This document shows, one piece after another, positions 34,863 through 44,221 of a stretch of DNA of 64,000 nt. The translations under genes and the position numbers were made by a program. Origin of the DNA: JAPOXR01 sp965214695. Lineage in GTDB: Bacteria; Pseudomonadota; Alphaproteobacteria; Rhodobacterales; Rhodobacteraceae. Below the pieces are notes generated by a model, which was not told the DNA's origin, did no database searches, and saw nothing but the letters and a program-made list of their open reading frames with translations. Numbering within the stretch: position 1 is the stretch's first letter; each line of letters opens with the position of its first letter. The stretch lies in contig OZ243967.1 in assembly GCA_965214695.1 (NCBI GenBank), positions 186,001 to 250,000 on the forward strand, read 5' to 3'.

Positions 34863-36077
34863 TCAGCTGGACGCTGGCCCCGTCTGGCGAAATGCGGGCT
34901 TGCGAAGACGTAAGCTGACTGTTTCATTCAGTTTGGCAATTGCCGTCTCGACGCATTGGTCGGTGTTGTAGAGCGGGGCGAAACCGAACCGCATGATGTC
35001 CGGTTCCCGGAAGTCGCCGATGACCCCTCCCTCGATCAGGGTCTGCATGATGGCGCGTCCATCCGGATGCCGGAACGAGACCTGGCTGCCGCGGAGTTCC
35101 GGTTTGGACGGCGTCGCCAGTTGAAGCTCCGGACATTCACGCGTGATGCCGTCGATGAAGGAACTGGTCAGGTCCGCCGATCGCGCGGCAACATCGCCGA
35201 TGGTGGTCAAGTCCCAAACGTCCAGCGCCACATCGAGGGCAAACAGGCCCAGGATGGGCGGCGTGCCGACGCGCATCTTGCCGATGCCGGGCATTGGACG
35301 GTAGGCAGTTGCGAATTCGAACGGCGAGGCGTGACCAAGCCATCCGCGCAAGGCGGGAGTCACCTGGTCCTGGATCGAGGGTGACACGTAGATGAATGCC
35401 GGTGAGCCGGGACCTCCATTGAGGAACTTGTAGGTGCAGCCAACCGCGAAATCGGCATTGGTGTCATTCAGCCTGACCTCGACGGCGCCGGCAGAGTGGG
35501 CCAAATCCCACAGGGTAAGCGCGCCGTGTTGATGGGCGAGGTCGGTCAGTTGCTGCATGTCATGGCGGCGGGCGGTGCGATAGTCCACGTCTGTCAGCAT
35601 CAGCACCGCGACCTCGTCACTGACATGTTCGCTGACCAGTTCCGGGTCGACGGCCCGCAATTCATGGCCCTGGCCCAGCGAATCGAGCAGGCCCTGGGCC
35701 ATGTAGAGGTCGGACGGAAAATTCCCGGTGTCGGTGAGTACGATCTTGCGGTCAGGCCTGAGCGCCAGGGCTGATGCCAGTGCCTGGTAGATTTTGATCG
35801 ACAGCGTATCGCCGACCACGATGCTGCCGGCGGGGGCGCCGACCAGGCGGGCGATGCGGTCGCCAGTCACCTCCGGCTGATCCATCCATCCGGCCCTGGT
35901 CCAGCCGCCAATCAGCATGTCGCCCCATTGGCCAGTGAGCATGCGCCCGAACCTCTCCTCCAGGCAGGCTGGCAGCGGGCCGAGCGAATTCCCGTCGAGG
36001 TAGGTAATACCGGGCGGCAGGTGGAAGAATTCCCGGGTCCTCCCGAAATCGGTGACGATTCCCGTGTTGCCGGTCAT
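34863..36077 (-). CDS. kynU: Kynureninase
   Basis: A 404-residue PLP enzyme that cleaves kynurenine to anthranilate and alanine. ITYLDGNSLGPLP is the N-terminal segment, LWDLAHSAGAVEVRLND contains the cofactor-binding aspartate, and GCTYKFLNGGPGSPAF the PLP lysine. RGWLGHASPFEF and VGTPPILGLFALD are further kynureninase features. I chose the ATG at 36075-36077, just one base before the stop of the SDR gene upstream, so the two are coupled. Kynurenine formamidase and tryptophan dioxygenase genes are absent here. Confidence 0.92.
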   Translation of the reverse strand: MTGNTGIVTDFGRTREFFHLPPGITYLDGNSLGPLPACLEERFGRMLTGQWGDMLIGGWTRAGWMDQPEVTGDRIARLVGAPAGSIVVGDTLSIKIYQALASALALRPDRKIVLTDTGNFPSDLYMAQGLLDSLGQGHELRAVDPELVSEHVSDEVAVLMLTDVDYRTARRHDMQQLTDLAHQHGALTLWDLAHSAGAVEVRLNDTNADFAVGCTYKFLNGGPGSPAFIYVSPSIQDQVTPALRGWLGHASPFEFATAYRPMPGIGKMRVGTPPILGLFALDVALDVWDLTTIGDVAARSADLTSSFIDGITRECPELQLATPSKPELRGSQVSFRHPDGRAIMQTLIEGGVIGDFREPDIMRFGFAPLYNTDQCVETAIAKLNETVSLRLRKPAFRQTGPASS

Positions 36078-36078
36078 G

Positions 36079-36843
36079 TCAGACCTGCCCGCCGGCGATC
36101 GGGATGACCTGGCCATTGATCCCCTCCGAGCCGGCCCCGCAGAGCCATGCCACGACCGATGCGACCTCCGGCGGGTCGACAAGCCGCCGGTCCCGGTTGA
36201 GGCGCAGGAGGGATGCGAGCGCCTCCTCGCGAGTCTTTCCGGTCCTGGCCATGATGTCGTCGAGATTGCGGTCGACCAGCGGTGTATCGACATAACCCGG
36301 ACACACGGCGTTGACGGTGATCCCGCTGCCCATCAACTCCTCCGACAGGGCTCGCACCAGGCCAACCAACCCGTGTTTCGAGGCCGTATATGCCGAGGCC
36401 CCCTTCAGCCCACGAAGTCCAGCGACCGAGGCAATTGCAACGACCCGACCCCACTCACCCTCCTGCATCGAGGTCAAGGCCTCGCGTATCGAGAGATAGG
36501 CGCCGACGAGGTTGGTATCGAGAATGCGGCGCCAGTGATCGAGATCAGAATTGCCAAAACCCATTCCCTCGGCGATGCCGGCATTGGCGATGTGGATCGT
36601 GACCGGCCCGCGCGCCTCGACTGCCCGGGCGGTTGTGACACGGACCGAGTCCTCGTTCGTGACATCCATGACCAGTGGATGAATTCGACGGTGCAAACCG
36701 GCATCTTGCCTGTCCGGATTACGACTGCAGATGGTGACCTCGGCGCCGGAGTTTGCCAGCATCGACGATATGGCGGCCCCGATTCCGGTGCCGCCGCCGG
36801 TAACGAGGGCATGGTGCCCATCAAGACATCCGGTCTCGTCCAT
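36079..36843 (-). CDS. SDR family oxidoreductase (3-hydroxybutyrate dehydrogenase-like)
   Basis: A 254-residue SDR. TGGGTGIGAA is the cofactor loop, HIANAGIAEG the NAG-type motif, and S-14-Y..K is seen as SVAGLRG then AYTASKHG. NAVCPGYVDTPL is typical of NAD-type SDRs such as 3-hydroxybutyrate or cyclopentanol dehydrogenases. I chose MDETGCLDGHHALVTG (36843). The stop lies one base from the kynU start, so it may act on a kynurenine- or anthranilate-pathway intermediate; this is inference from context. A DPP-rich tail (RRLVDPPEVA) precedes the usual C terminus. Confidence 0.87.
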   Translation of the reverse strand: MDETGCLDGHHALVTGGGTGIGAAISSMLANSGAEVTICSRNPDRQDAGLHRRIHPLVMDVTNEDSVRVTTARAVEARGPVTIHIANAGIAEGMGFGNSDLDHWRRILDTNLVGAYLSIREALTSMQEGEWGRVVAIASVAGLRGLKGASAYTASKHGLVGLVRALSEELMGSGITVNAVCPGYVDTPLVDRNLDDIMARTGKTREEALASLLRLNRDRRLVDPPEVASVVAWLCGAGSEGINGQVIPIAGGQV

Positions 36844-37166
36844 GGCTGGCTTGTCCACAATCAGCCAACGATTCACAAGCCACAAATGCCGCTGCCAAAA
36901 GGGTGCATCCACAGGATAATCTCCGAGGGACGGGATAATATCCAGGCAAGATTGCTGAACCGCCTGACTGCATTGTCCAGTCAAGAAGCTTAACGATTCC
37001 TGAGTACCCGTTATTCTTGCCCCCGAATTGTCCAACCAGCCAGGGCCGCCTCACTGTTCACTCGTCCGCATGATGACTTCGTAGGACCAAAACTGGCACT
37101 TGCGTGGAGGACAGGCAAATCTATAACCGGGGGTAGGCGCAAGGTAGGCAGCGGAGTTGGGTTCCT
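36844..37166. other. Divergent promoter region of the SDR-kynU and pntAB operons
   Basis: No gene in 323 bp. The local composition is more AT-rich than flanking DNA. TTGCGT (37100-37105) and TATAAC (37122-37127) with a 16-bp spacer form a plausible promoter for pntA. A second, less regular -10-like TATA stretch is at 36930-36960. An open minus-strand frame runs through here ahead of the SDR gene but is not conserved in appearance. Confidence 0.4.
37100..37127 (+). promoter_or_regulatory. Candidate promoter for pntAB
   Basis: TTGCGT, 16-bp spacer, TATAAC, ending 39 bp before the pntA ATG. The -35 is a 4-of-6 match and the -10 a 5-of-6 match to the housekeeping consensus. It is the best candidate in the region, inferred from sequence only. 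Confidence 0.35.
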
Positions 37167-38729
37167 GTGATGATTGGTGCACCGAAGGAAATCGAGGCGG
37201 GCGAGGCCCGTGTCGCCATCACTCCGGAGTCGGCACGGAAACTGTCCAGTCTCGGCTTCGACTGTGCCATCGAGGCCGGCGCCGGCATTGCCGCCGGGTT
37301 TCCTGACCAGGAATACATCAAGTCCGGGGTGGAACTGGTTGAAACCGCTGAAGAGTTGTGGAGGAATTCCGGGATCGTCGTGAAGGTTCAACCTCCCGGT
37401 CCGAAGGAAATCTCACGGCTGACACCGGAGAAGACGCTGATCTCGTTTTTCTGGCCAGCGCAGAACACCGAACTCCTGGAGGATGCCTGCGAAACGGGTG
37501 CAACAATCCTGGCCATGGACATGGTGCCAAGGATTTCGCGGGCCCAGAAGCTCGATGCCCTCTCGTCCATGGCCAATATTGCCGGCTATCGGGCGGTGCT
37601 GGAGGCGGGCAACAATTTTGGCCGGTTTTTCACCGGCCAGGTCACTGCCGCCGGCAAGATGCCGCCGGCAACGGTGCTGGTGATCGGTGCCGGCGTTGCC
37701 GGATTGTCGGCAATCGGCACCGCGGTTTCGCTCGGGGCGGTGGTGCGGGCATTCGATGTGCGGCCCGAGGTTGCCGAGCAGATCGAATCGATGGGTGCCG
37801 AATTCCTGCTGCTGGATTTCGACGAGGATGCCAGCGGGCAGGGCGGTTATGCCAAGCCATCCTCGCCGGAGTTCAGGAAGCGCCAACTCGAACTGTTCCG
37901 CGCCCAGGCACCGGATACCGACATCGTCCTGACCACCGCACTCATTCCCGGCATGGATGCACCGAAGCTGTGGCTGAAGGACATGGTCGAGGCGATGAAA
38001 CCCGGCTCGGTCATCGTTGACCTGGCGGCAGAGCGCGGCGGCAATTGTGATCTGACGGTCGCCAACCGCAAGATTGTCACCGACAATGGTGTCACCATCA
38101 TCGGCTATACGGATTTTCCGAGCCGAATGGCCAACCAGGCCTCGTCGCTTTATGCAACGAATGTCTATCATCTCCTCACCGAGCTGACGCCGGGCAAGGA
38201 TGGGAAGATTGTCCATGACATGGATGATGATGTCGTACGCGGGGTGACGGCGGCCTGTCGTGGTGAGGTCACCTTTCCGCCGCCCGCGCCCAAGATTCCA
38301 ATGATGAAGCGGGCGCCGGTTGTAACGAAGAAAGAGCTGACCAGGGAGGAGGTGCTGGCACTGGAGGCGGCCAGGTTTCGCAAGGGCACCCGTGACCAGG
38401 TTGCGGCCTTGGCCCTCGGAACTGCGCTGGTGCTGCTCGTCGGCTACGTTGCGCCGCCGAGCTTCATGCAGCATTTCGTCGTGTTCGTGCTCAGCTGCTT
38501 TGTCGGCTTCCAGGTCATCTGGAATGTCAGCCACTCGCTGCACACGCCGCTGATGGCAGTGACCAATGCCATATCCGGCATCATCGTGGTCGGGGCCCTG
38601 CTCCAGATCGGCACTGACAACCGGATTGTCTACATCCTGGCCGCGGTGGCGGTGCTTATTGCTACCATCAACATCGTTGGCGGCTTCCTGGTCACCCGGC
38701 GGATGCTGGCCATGTTCCAGAAGAGCTAG
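37167..38729 (+). CDS. pntA: NAD(P) transhydrogenase subunit alpha, full-length
   Basis: A 520-residue protein in the E. coli-type fused form. The N-terminal NAD(H)-binding dI domain (MMIGAPKEIEAGEARVAITP; GxGxxG as VIGAGVAGLSA; DVRPEVAEQIESMGAEFL) occupies residues about 1-375. Four membrane helices of dII follow, from about 405 to 512 (LALGTALVLLVGYVAPP; FVVFVLSCFVGFQVIWNV; ISGIIVVGALLQI; AAVAVLIATINIVGGFLVTRRM). The enzyme uses the proton gradient to reduce NADP+ with NADH. Many alphaproteobacteria split this gene into two; here it is fused. pntB starts 17 bp downstream. Confidence 0.95.
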   Translation: MMIGAPKEIEAGEARVAITPESARKLSSLGFDCAIEAGAGIAAGFPDQEYIKSGVELVETAEELWRNSGIVVKVQPPGPKEISRLTPEKTLISFFWPAQNTELLEDACETGATILAMDMVPRISRAQKLDALSSMANIAGYRAVLEAGNNFGRFFTGQVTAAGKMPPATVLVIGAGVAGLSAIGTAVSLGAVVRAFDVRPEVAEQIESMGAEFLLLDFDEDASGQGGYAKPSSPEFRKRQLELFRAQAPDTDIVLTTALIPGMDAPKLWLKDMVEAMKPGSVIVDLAAERGGNCDLTVANRKIVTDNGVTIIGYTDFPSRMANQASSLYATNVYHLLTELTPGKDGKIVHDMDDDVVRGVTAACRGEVTFPPPAPKIPMMKRAPVVTKKELTREEVLALEAARFRKGTRDQVAALALGTALVLLVGYVAPPSFMQHFVVFVLSCFVGFQVIWNVSHSLHTPLMAVTNAISGIIVVGALLQIGTDNRIVYILAAVAVLIATINIVGGFLVTRRMLAMFQKS

Positions 38730-38746
38730 GCAAGGTTTATTCGGCC

Positions 38747-40174
38747 ATGATCGACGGATTGTTACTTGCAGCCTATGTCGCCGCCGGCGTGCTGTTCATC
38801 CTGTCGCTGGGCGGGCTTTCAAACCAGGAAAGTGCCAAGCGGGCCGTCTGGTATGGCATGGCAGGAATGGCGCTGGCGGTTCTGTCCACATTGCTGACGC
38901 CGGGAATCGGCAACTGGCCAACAATTCTGGCCATGATCGCCATCGGCTCGGCGGTCGGAACGGTGGTTGCCAGGCGGGTCGAGATGACCGGCATGCCGCA
39001 GCTGGTGGCTGCCCTGCATTCCTTTGTCGGCCTGGCGGCAGTGTTCATCGGTCTGAATGCCGAATGGGAATTGCAGGCACTCACCAGCGGGCCGGCGGCC
39101 GACGAACTTGCAGGATTTGCCCGCAAGCTGGCCTCGAAATCCGGGCCGGAAATTGCTATCCTGAAGGTCGAGGTGTTCCTGGGGATCTTCATCGGCGCCA
39201 TTACCTTTACCGGCTCAGTGGTTGCCTTCGGCAAGCTGTCCGGGCGGATTTCGGGCAAGCCGAAGAAACTACCCGGCGGCCATTTCTGGAATGCGCTTGC
39301 CACCCTGTCATGCGGGGCGCTCGGCTTTCACTATCTCGGCGATGGCGGGCTGGTCTCGATCATGATCATTGCCGTGCTGGCCGGGTTGATCGGCTGGCAC
39401 CTGATCATGGGGATCGGCGGTGCAGACATGCCGGTCGTGGTGTCGATGCTGAATTCCTATTCCGGTTGGGCGGCGGCTGCGATCGGGTTCACCCTGGAGA
39501 ATGATCTGCTCATCATCACCGGTGCATTGGTCGGGTCGTCGGGTGCAATCCTCTCCTACATCATGTGCAGGGCCATGAACCGCCATTTTGTCAGCGTCAT
39601 TCTTGGCGGATTTGGTGGAACCGGGGCTGCCATTGCCGACGTTGAGGGCGAGCAGGTGGCGATCGATGCCGAGGGCGTGGCGGCGGCCATTACGGATGCC
39701 GACAGCATCGTGATCGTTCCGGGATACGGCATGGCGGTCGCCCAGGCCCAAGGATCAATCAGCGAGTTGACCCGGCGGCTGCGCAGTGCCGGCAAGGAGG
39801 TGCGTTTTGCCATACATCCGGTTGCTGGCCGGCTTCCCGGTCACATGAATGTCCTGCTGGCAGAGGCCAAGGTCCCCTATGACATCGTCCTGGAAATGGA
39901 TGAAATCAACGATGATTTCCCGGCAACCGATGTCACCATCGTTGTCGGATCCAACGATATTGTCAATCCGGCTGCGCAGGAGGATCCGAATTCGCCGATC
40001 GCCGGCATGCCGGTGCTGGAAGTCTGGAAGTCGAAGCAGGTCTTCGTCTCCAAGCGCGGGCAGGGAACCGGGTATTCGGGTATCGAGAACCCGCTCTTCT
40101 ACCGCGAGAACACCCGGATGTTCTTTGGCGATGCAAAGGACTCGGTGAACCACCTGCTGTCCCTGCTCGAATAG
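38747..40174 (+). CDS. pntB: NAD(P) transhydrogenase subunit beta
   Basis: A 475-residue partner of PntA. Nine or so membrane helices form the first about 280 residues, including GMPQLVAALHSFVGLAAVFI and GGADMPVVVSMLNSYSGWAAAAIGF. The NADP(H)-binding dIII follows (SIVIVPGYGMAVAQAQ, FAIHPVAGRLPGHMNVLLAEA, VVGSNDIVNPAA, and VFVSKRGQGTGYSGIENPLFY). The proton channel histidine is within AALHSFVG. Together with PntA it sets the NADPH pool. Confidence 0.96.
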   Translation: MIDGLLLAAYVAAGVLFILSLGGLSNQESAKRAVWYGMAGMALAVLSTLLTPGIGNWPTILAMIAIGSAVGTVVARRVEMTGMPQLVAALHSFVGLAAVFIGLNAEWELQALTSGPAADELAGFARKLASKSGPEIAILKVEVFLGIFIGAITFTGSVVAFGKLSGRISGKPKKLPGGHFWNALATLSCGALGFHYLGDGGLVSIMIIAVLAGLIGWHLIMGIGGADMPVVVSMLNSYSGWAAAAIGFTLENDLLIITGALVGSSGAILSYIMCRAMNRHFVSVILGGFGGTGAAIADVEGEQVAIDAEGVAAAITDADSIVIVPGYGMAVAQAQGSISELTRRLRSAGKEVRFAIHPVAGRLPGHMNVLLAEAKVPYDIVLEMDEINDDFPATDVTIVVGSNDIVNPAAQEDPNSPIAGMPVLEVWKSKQVFVSKRGQGTGYSGIENPLFYRENTRMFFGDAKDSVNHLLSLLE

Positions 40175-40283
40175 ACCAGGCTCAAGCACCACCTCGCCGC
40201 CAGCGCCTCACAGTCAGCGAGGCCAACGACCGGAAAATTTCACCGGAACTCGTCCAGCTGCCGCCATCCCGCCGGCATCCAGG

Positions 40284-41519
40284 TCACAACGGTTGCTGCG
40301 AGTGCTTCCGCAATTCGGCCCTGGCGATCTGCCGGCGGTGTACGGCATCCGGTCCGTCGGCCAGGCGCAACGTGCGCAGATGCGTCCACTGGCGGGCAAG
40401 CGGCGTGTCCTGGCTGATGCCCTCGGCGCCATGCATCTGGATTGCCTGGTCGGTAATCCGCAGGGCGACTCTCGGTGCCAGCGCCTTTATCTTGCTGATC
40501 CAGGGAGCGGCTTGGCGAGGGGTCGCGTGGTCCATGTGCCATGCGGCCTTCAGGCATAGCAGCCGGGCGGTCTCGATATCGGTTCGCGCCTCGGCAATGA
40601 CGTCAAAATTGCCACCGAGCTGTGCCAGCTTACTGCCGAATGCTTCTCGTGAAACCGCGCGCTTGCACATGAGATCAAGCGCTTTTTCCGCTTGGCCAAT
40701 GGCCCGCATGCAGTGGTGAATGCGTCCCGGGCCCAACCTGCCCTGGGCAATCCGGAACCCTTCACCTTCACCGACCAGCAGGTTCTCGACCGGAACCGCA
40801 ACATTTTCGAAACGGATATGCATGTGGCCATGCGGTGCATCATCATGGCCATACACCTCCATGGCACGCAGCACCGTGATCCCGGGACTTTTGGCAGGAA
40901 CGACCAGCATCGAATGGTTGCGATGGCGAAGATTGTCGGTCGAGGTCCGGGCCATCACCACGTAGACGGCGCAGCGGGGATCGCCGCCGCCGGTTGCCCA
41001 CCATTTCTCACCATTGAGGATATAATGGCCATCCTCGAGCCGGCAGGACATGGCGATATTGGTGGCATCGGACGAGGAAATGCCGGGCTCGGTCATCAGG
41101 TAGGCTGAGCGGATCCGACCATCAAGCAGGGGTTGCAACCACCTGCTCTTCATCTGCTCGCTGCCGTAACGCAGGAAGACCTCCATGTTGCCGGTATCGG
41201 GAGCATTGCAGTTGAAGATTTCCGGTGCCAGGTGAGACTTTCCCATTTCCTCCGCCAGGTATGCATAATCGACAGTCGAGAGGCCGGGGCCGCCATGCTC
41301 GCCGGTGAGCCAGAGATTCCACAACTCTCTCTGCCGTGCCCGCGTCTTCAGCGTTTCGAGGATTTCGACCTGCCGTTCGGACAGGACCCATCGGCCGCCC
41401 GTCGGCACCTCCTCGAGAAACTCGGCATCAAGCGGTTCGATCTCCTTGGCAATCATCCGCCGTACCTGTTCATGAACCTGCTCGGCATGCGCCGACAATC
41501 CCAAATCCATGCTCGCCAT
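40284..41519 (-). CDS. Acyl-CoA dehydrogenase family protein (ACAD10/11-like)
   Basis: A 411-residue flavin acyl-CoA dehydrogenase. YLMTEPGISSSDATNI and GHYILNGEKWWATGGGDPR form the FAD/substrate segment. RIHHCMRAIGQAEKALDLMCKRA and QMHGAEGISQDTPLARQW are C-terminal features. It matches the subgroup related to the dehydrogenase domain of ACAD10 and ACAD11. The catalytic-glutamate region aligns with QMHGAEGIS, as in ACAD11-type enzymes. It is transcribed divergently from a kinase-like APH gene that corresponds to the N-terminal domain of eukaryotic ACAD10/11; together they suggest 4-hydroxyacyl-CoA catabolism. Confidence 0.9.
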   Translation of the reverse strand: MASMDLGLSAHAEQVHEQVRRMIAKEIEPLDAEFLEEVPTGGRWVLSERQVEILETLKTRARQRELWNLWLTGEHGGPGLSTVDYAYLAEEMGKSHLAPEIFNCNAPDTGNMEVFLRYGSEQMKSRWLQPLLDGRIRSAYLMTEPGISSSDATNIAMSCRLEDGHYILNGEKWWATGGGDPRCAVYVVMARTSTDNLRHRNHSMLVVPAKSPGITVLRAMEVYGHDDAPHGHMHIRFENVAVPVENLLVGEGEGFRIAQGRLGPGRIHHCMRAIGQAEKALDLMCKRAVSREAFGSKLAQLGGNFDVIAEARTDIETARLLCLKAAWHMDHATPRQAAPWISKIKALAPRVALRITDQAIQMHGAEGISQDTPLARQWTHLRTLRLADGPDAVHRRQIARAELRKHSQQPL

Positions 41520-41903
41520 GACACCCTCGCTCCAGTCCTGATCCCGGCGGCCCGCTCCCGCATATCCGTCGTGCCATGCCGAGCCCGTATCCGCAACTGC
41601 GGACCGACGCCAATGCCGTGACCCATCGCCACCCGAACCGCCATGTCAGTCGAGAGCACGGTGCCATACACCAGTCGGTACGAGCCTGTCACCGGGAGCA
41701 ACATTCCGGGAATTCCAACTGCCGCAACGCTCCCGGCACCAATTTCTCGCGGGCCCCGAGATGCGGGGTCGTCATCCGGTGCCGGGACCGCCGCCGCTCA
41801 TCGGTGGCAGTCCTCCGGGCTCGGGCGCCGACTGAGCAGTTGCTCGCGGAAGGTATAGGAGGCAAGATCGCCTTTGGCGGTCTGAAGGGTGGGTTGGAAA
41901 ATC
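41520..41903. other. Divergent regulatory region between the Acad and APH-kinase genes
   Basis: No convincing gene in 384 bp. Short open frames occur on both strands but lack conserved motifs. GGTATAGGAGGCAAG lies before the kinase gene and may include a translation signal; its distance from the chosen ATG (about 40 bp) is too long for direct use. Confidence 0.35.
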
Positions 41904-42899
41904 ATGAAAGAGATGCGTTCATTCCTGCAGGATTTGCTTGCTGAGCCCGTGACCGGAATGGAGCGCATCGGCAGGGGCCAGTCCAACCCGACCTACCTGC
42001 TGCGATGCCGGGGTCGCAAGCTGGTGCTGCGCACGAAGCCACCGGGAAAGCTGCTGAATTCTGCCCACCTGGTGGAACGTGAATACCGGGTCATGCGGTG
42101 CCTTTCGGCCACCGAGGTCCCGGTTCCGGAGCCGGTGGCGCTGGTCAACGATGCCGATTCGCCGAATGGCCGGGCTTTCTATGTCATGGAATTCGTCGAT
42201 GGCGACATCCATTTCGATCCCTGCCTGCCGGGAATGTCACCATCGGGCCGGGCAAAGACCTATGATGAAATGAACCGGGCGCTGGCCATGATCCACAATG
42301 TCGTGCCTGACCAGGTCGGGCTTGCCGATTTTGGCAAACCGGGAAACTATTTCGAGCGCCAGACCAACCGGTGGAAGCGGCAATATCTTGCATCATGCAC
42401 CGAATGCCTGCCGGAGATGGAGCAGGTGATTGCCTGGCTCGAGGACAACATGGTCGTCGATGACGGAGCGGCGGCGCTGGTTCACGGCGATTACCGCCTG
42501 GACAATCTCGTATTCCGGCGAGGCTCGGGCGAGTTGGTTGCCGTCCTGGATTGGGAGTTGTCGACACTTGGCCATCCGCTGGCCGATCTGGCCTACCAGT
42601 GCATGCAATGGCAGATGCCTCATGACGGTGCGCTGCGGGGCCTGGGCGGAATCGACCGCGAAGAGTTGGGCCTGCCCGATGACGCCAGCTATATTGGCGA
42701 CTATTGCCACCGTCGGCAGATGGCCCGGCCGCGGAATTGGGATTTCTACCTGGTCTTCGCGTTCTTCCGCCTGGCGGCAATCCTCGAAGGGGTGGGACGC
42801 CGTGCCCTCGACGGGAGCGCGGCAAATCCCGAGTTGGCCCGGGAATACCGGGCATTTGTGCCCCTGTTGGCCAGACGAGCCGTCGAAATCCTTGCGTGA
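41904..42899 (+). CDS. APH-family kinase (ACAD10/11 N-terminal-domain type)
   Basis: A 331-residue phosphotransferase with the APH fold. IGRGQSNPTYLLR is the glycine-rich loop, LRTKPPGKLLNSAH holds the ATP-binding lysine, and VHGDYRLDNLVF is the catalytic loop (HGDxxxxN). VLDWELSTLGHPLADLAY supplies the metal-binding DxE/DWE. It matches the domain that, in mammalian ACAD10/11 and in the LvaA levulinate pathway, phosphorylates 4-hydroxyacyl-CoA. Context: divergent acyl-CoA dehydrogenase gene next door. The ATG at 41904 is chosen; MRSFLQ three codons later is also possible. Confidence 0.88.
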   Translation: MKEMRSFLQDLLAEPVTGMERIGRGQSNPTYLLRCRGRKLVLRTKPPGKLLNSAHLVEREYRVMRCLSATEVPVPEPVALVNDADSPNGRAFYVMEFVDGDIHFDPCLPGMSPSGRAKTYDEMNRALAMIHNVVPDQVGLADFGKPGNYFERQTNRWKRQYLASCTECLPEMEQVIAWLEDNMVVDDGAAALVHGDYRLDNLVFRRGSGELVAVLDWELSTLGHPLADLAYQCMQWQMPHDGALRGLGGIDREELGLPDDASYIGDYCHRRQMARPRNWDFYLVFAFFRLAAILEGVGRRALDGSAANPELAREYRAFVPLLARRAVEILA

Positions 42900-43071
42900 G
42901 GCGGGGATGCCGACCGCAACCGGGTTCAGCTTGAGCGCCTTGACGCTGACGTCATTTCCGAGAGCCGCTGGCCATGCAAGGAGTGCCCGACGGCCCCGCC
43001 CGGGTGACTGTCACTGCGTCCGGGCAAGATGCATCATGTAGTCGGCCCCACCGGGTTGGGCGTTGTGCTTG

Positions 43072-43854
43072 TCACGTGAAGGACAGGCTCACCGCGCCGA
43101 GGGTGCCGAAATCGGCCAGCAGCGATTCACCCGGACCGGATGGGTGGACATCCGTGCAGACGCCGGTCGTCACCATGTCGCCGGCTTGCAGTTGATGGCC
43201 GTGCTTCGGCAGTTCGTTTGCAAGCCAGGCCAGGGCGTTGAGGGGGCTTCCCATCACGTTGGCGCTGCTGCCGGACAATTGCAGCCTGCCGTTGACCGAC
43301 AGGGAGACCGGGTGGTTTTCCAAATCCACCGTTCGCCAGAGCCCGGTTTCGCTTCCTTGGACCCAACCCATATGTACCGCGTTGTCGGCGGCCAGCGACC
43401 TAGCGGTATAGGCAGACCAGCTGGCAAATCGCCGTCCGACAATCTCGAGAGAAGGCACCATGTTACCGACAAACCGGGCGATGGTGTTGCCCGTCCAGGC
43501 ATCGGAAGTCTCGGGAACTGATTCAACCATCTTGAAGGCAAATTCGGGCTCCACGGCGAGTATTGGGAATTGTGCGGCGCTGAGAGCGGCGCCGTCCTGC
43601 CAATGTCGGCAGGAGAGCAGCCGTCCGTAAACGGGGCCGTCTGCATCGAACAGGTCTCGGGCGACGCTACTCGTGCAGGCGATCTTGTATCCGACCGGTT
43701 TGCAGCCGGGGGTGTCGGCGAGCATGCGCTCGACGAGCACTGCCTGGGAAAGATAGGCATCTCTCATCGTCACCGGCACCACCCCGTCCGGAATTGCTTC
43801 CGGTGCGGGGCCTCCCGATCTGAGTTTCCAGAAGAAATCTGCGGTTGAATCCAT
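43072..43854 (-). CDS. 2-keto-4-pentenoate hydratase-like (MhpD/FAH superfamily) protein
   Basis: A 260-residue member of the fumarylacetoacetase superfamily, MhpD branch. GYKIACTSSVARDL matches the GWKVGxTSxxxQ region, VEPEFAFKM carries the metal-binding ExE pair, and GSPLNALAWLANELPKHGHQLQAGDMVTTGVCTD the C-terminal signature. It would hydrate or decarboxylate an aromatic meta-cleavage intermediate, or a related 2-oxo acid. No other meta-cleavage genes flank it: upstream is an ABC-F gene and downstream the APH kinase. Confidence 0.85.
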   Translation of the reverse strand: MDSTADFFWKLRSGGPAPEAIPDGVVPVTMRDAYLSQAVLVERMLADTPGCKPVGYKIACTSSVARDLFDADGPVYGRLLSCRHWQDGAALSAAQFPILAVEPEFAFKMVESVPETSDAWTGNTIARFVGNMVPSLEIVGRRFASWSAYTARSLAADNAVHMGWVQGSETGLWRTVDLENHPVSLSVNGRLQLSGSSANVMGSPLNALAWLANELPKHGHQLQAGDMVTTGVCTDVHPSGPGESLLADFGTLGAVSLSFT

Positions 43855-44221
43855 CGTTCTGCTCCCTGCGGGTATGCTGGTAACGGCGGCTGACCGTGAT
43901 GATCAGGCTCGCTGGCCGGAATTGGTATGGCTTGCTCCTCGATGAGAGAACTCGAAGCGGCAGGTTTCGGCCACGGCACGTGGTTTACCTTGGAGCACGG
44001 GACATGTGAACAATCGGTGCCGATCTGGTCTTGGCGCTCTTGATCGTGGTGGGTTGGCCAGGTCTGCCATGGGGCAGGGTGGGCGGTGTTCGCTCGCCAA
44101 TGGCACTGAAAAGCTGGTTGAATTGGCTGGCAAACACGCTGATATCATGGCCGCGGCGTGGAAGGCAGGGCCACCTCCCGTCTGCAGACACTGCCGGCCC
44201 CCTGGGGGTATTCGGGATTCA
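43855..44221. other. 367-bp divergent gap before the ABC-F gene
   Basis: Between the MhpD-like and ABC-F genes. No recognisable gene. The plus frame is open from 44006 into the ABC-F gene, but it lacks conserved features before MLQIRELTYRIGER. A promoter for each gene is expected here; I saw no clear match. Confidence 0.35.

Noticed and set aside
41453..41704. 83-codon minus-strand frame upstream of the acyl-CoA dehydrogenase
   Set aside because: No family motif, no start signal, and it overlaps the 5' part of the dehydrogenase in a different frame.
44006..44221. 72-residue N-terminal extension of the ABC-F protein
   Set aside because: Poor composition and no conserved features; ABC-F proteins start at MLQIRELTY-like strands directly before domain 1.
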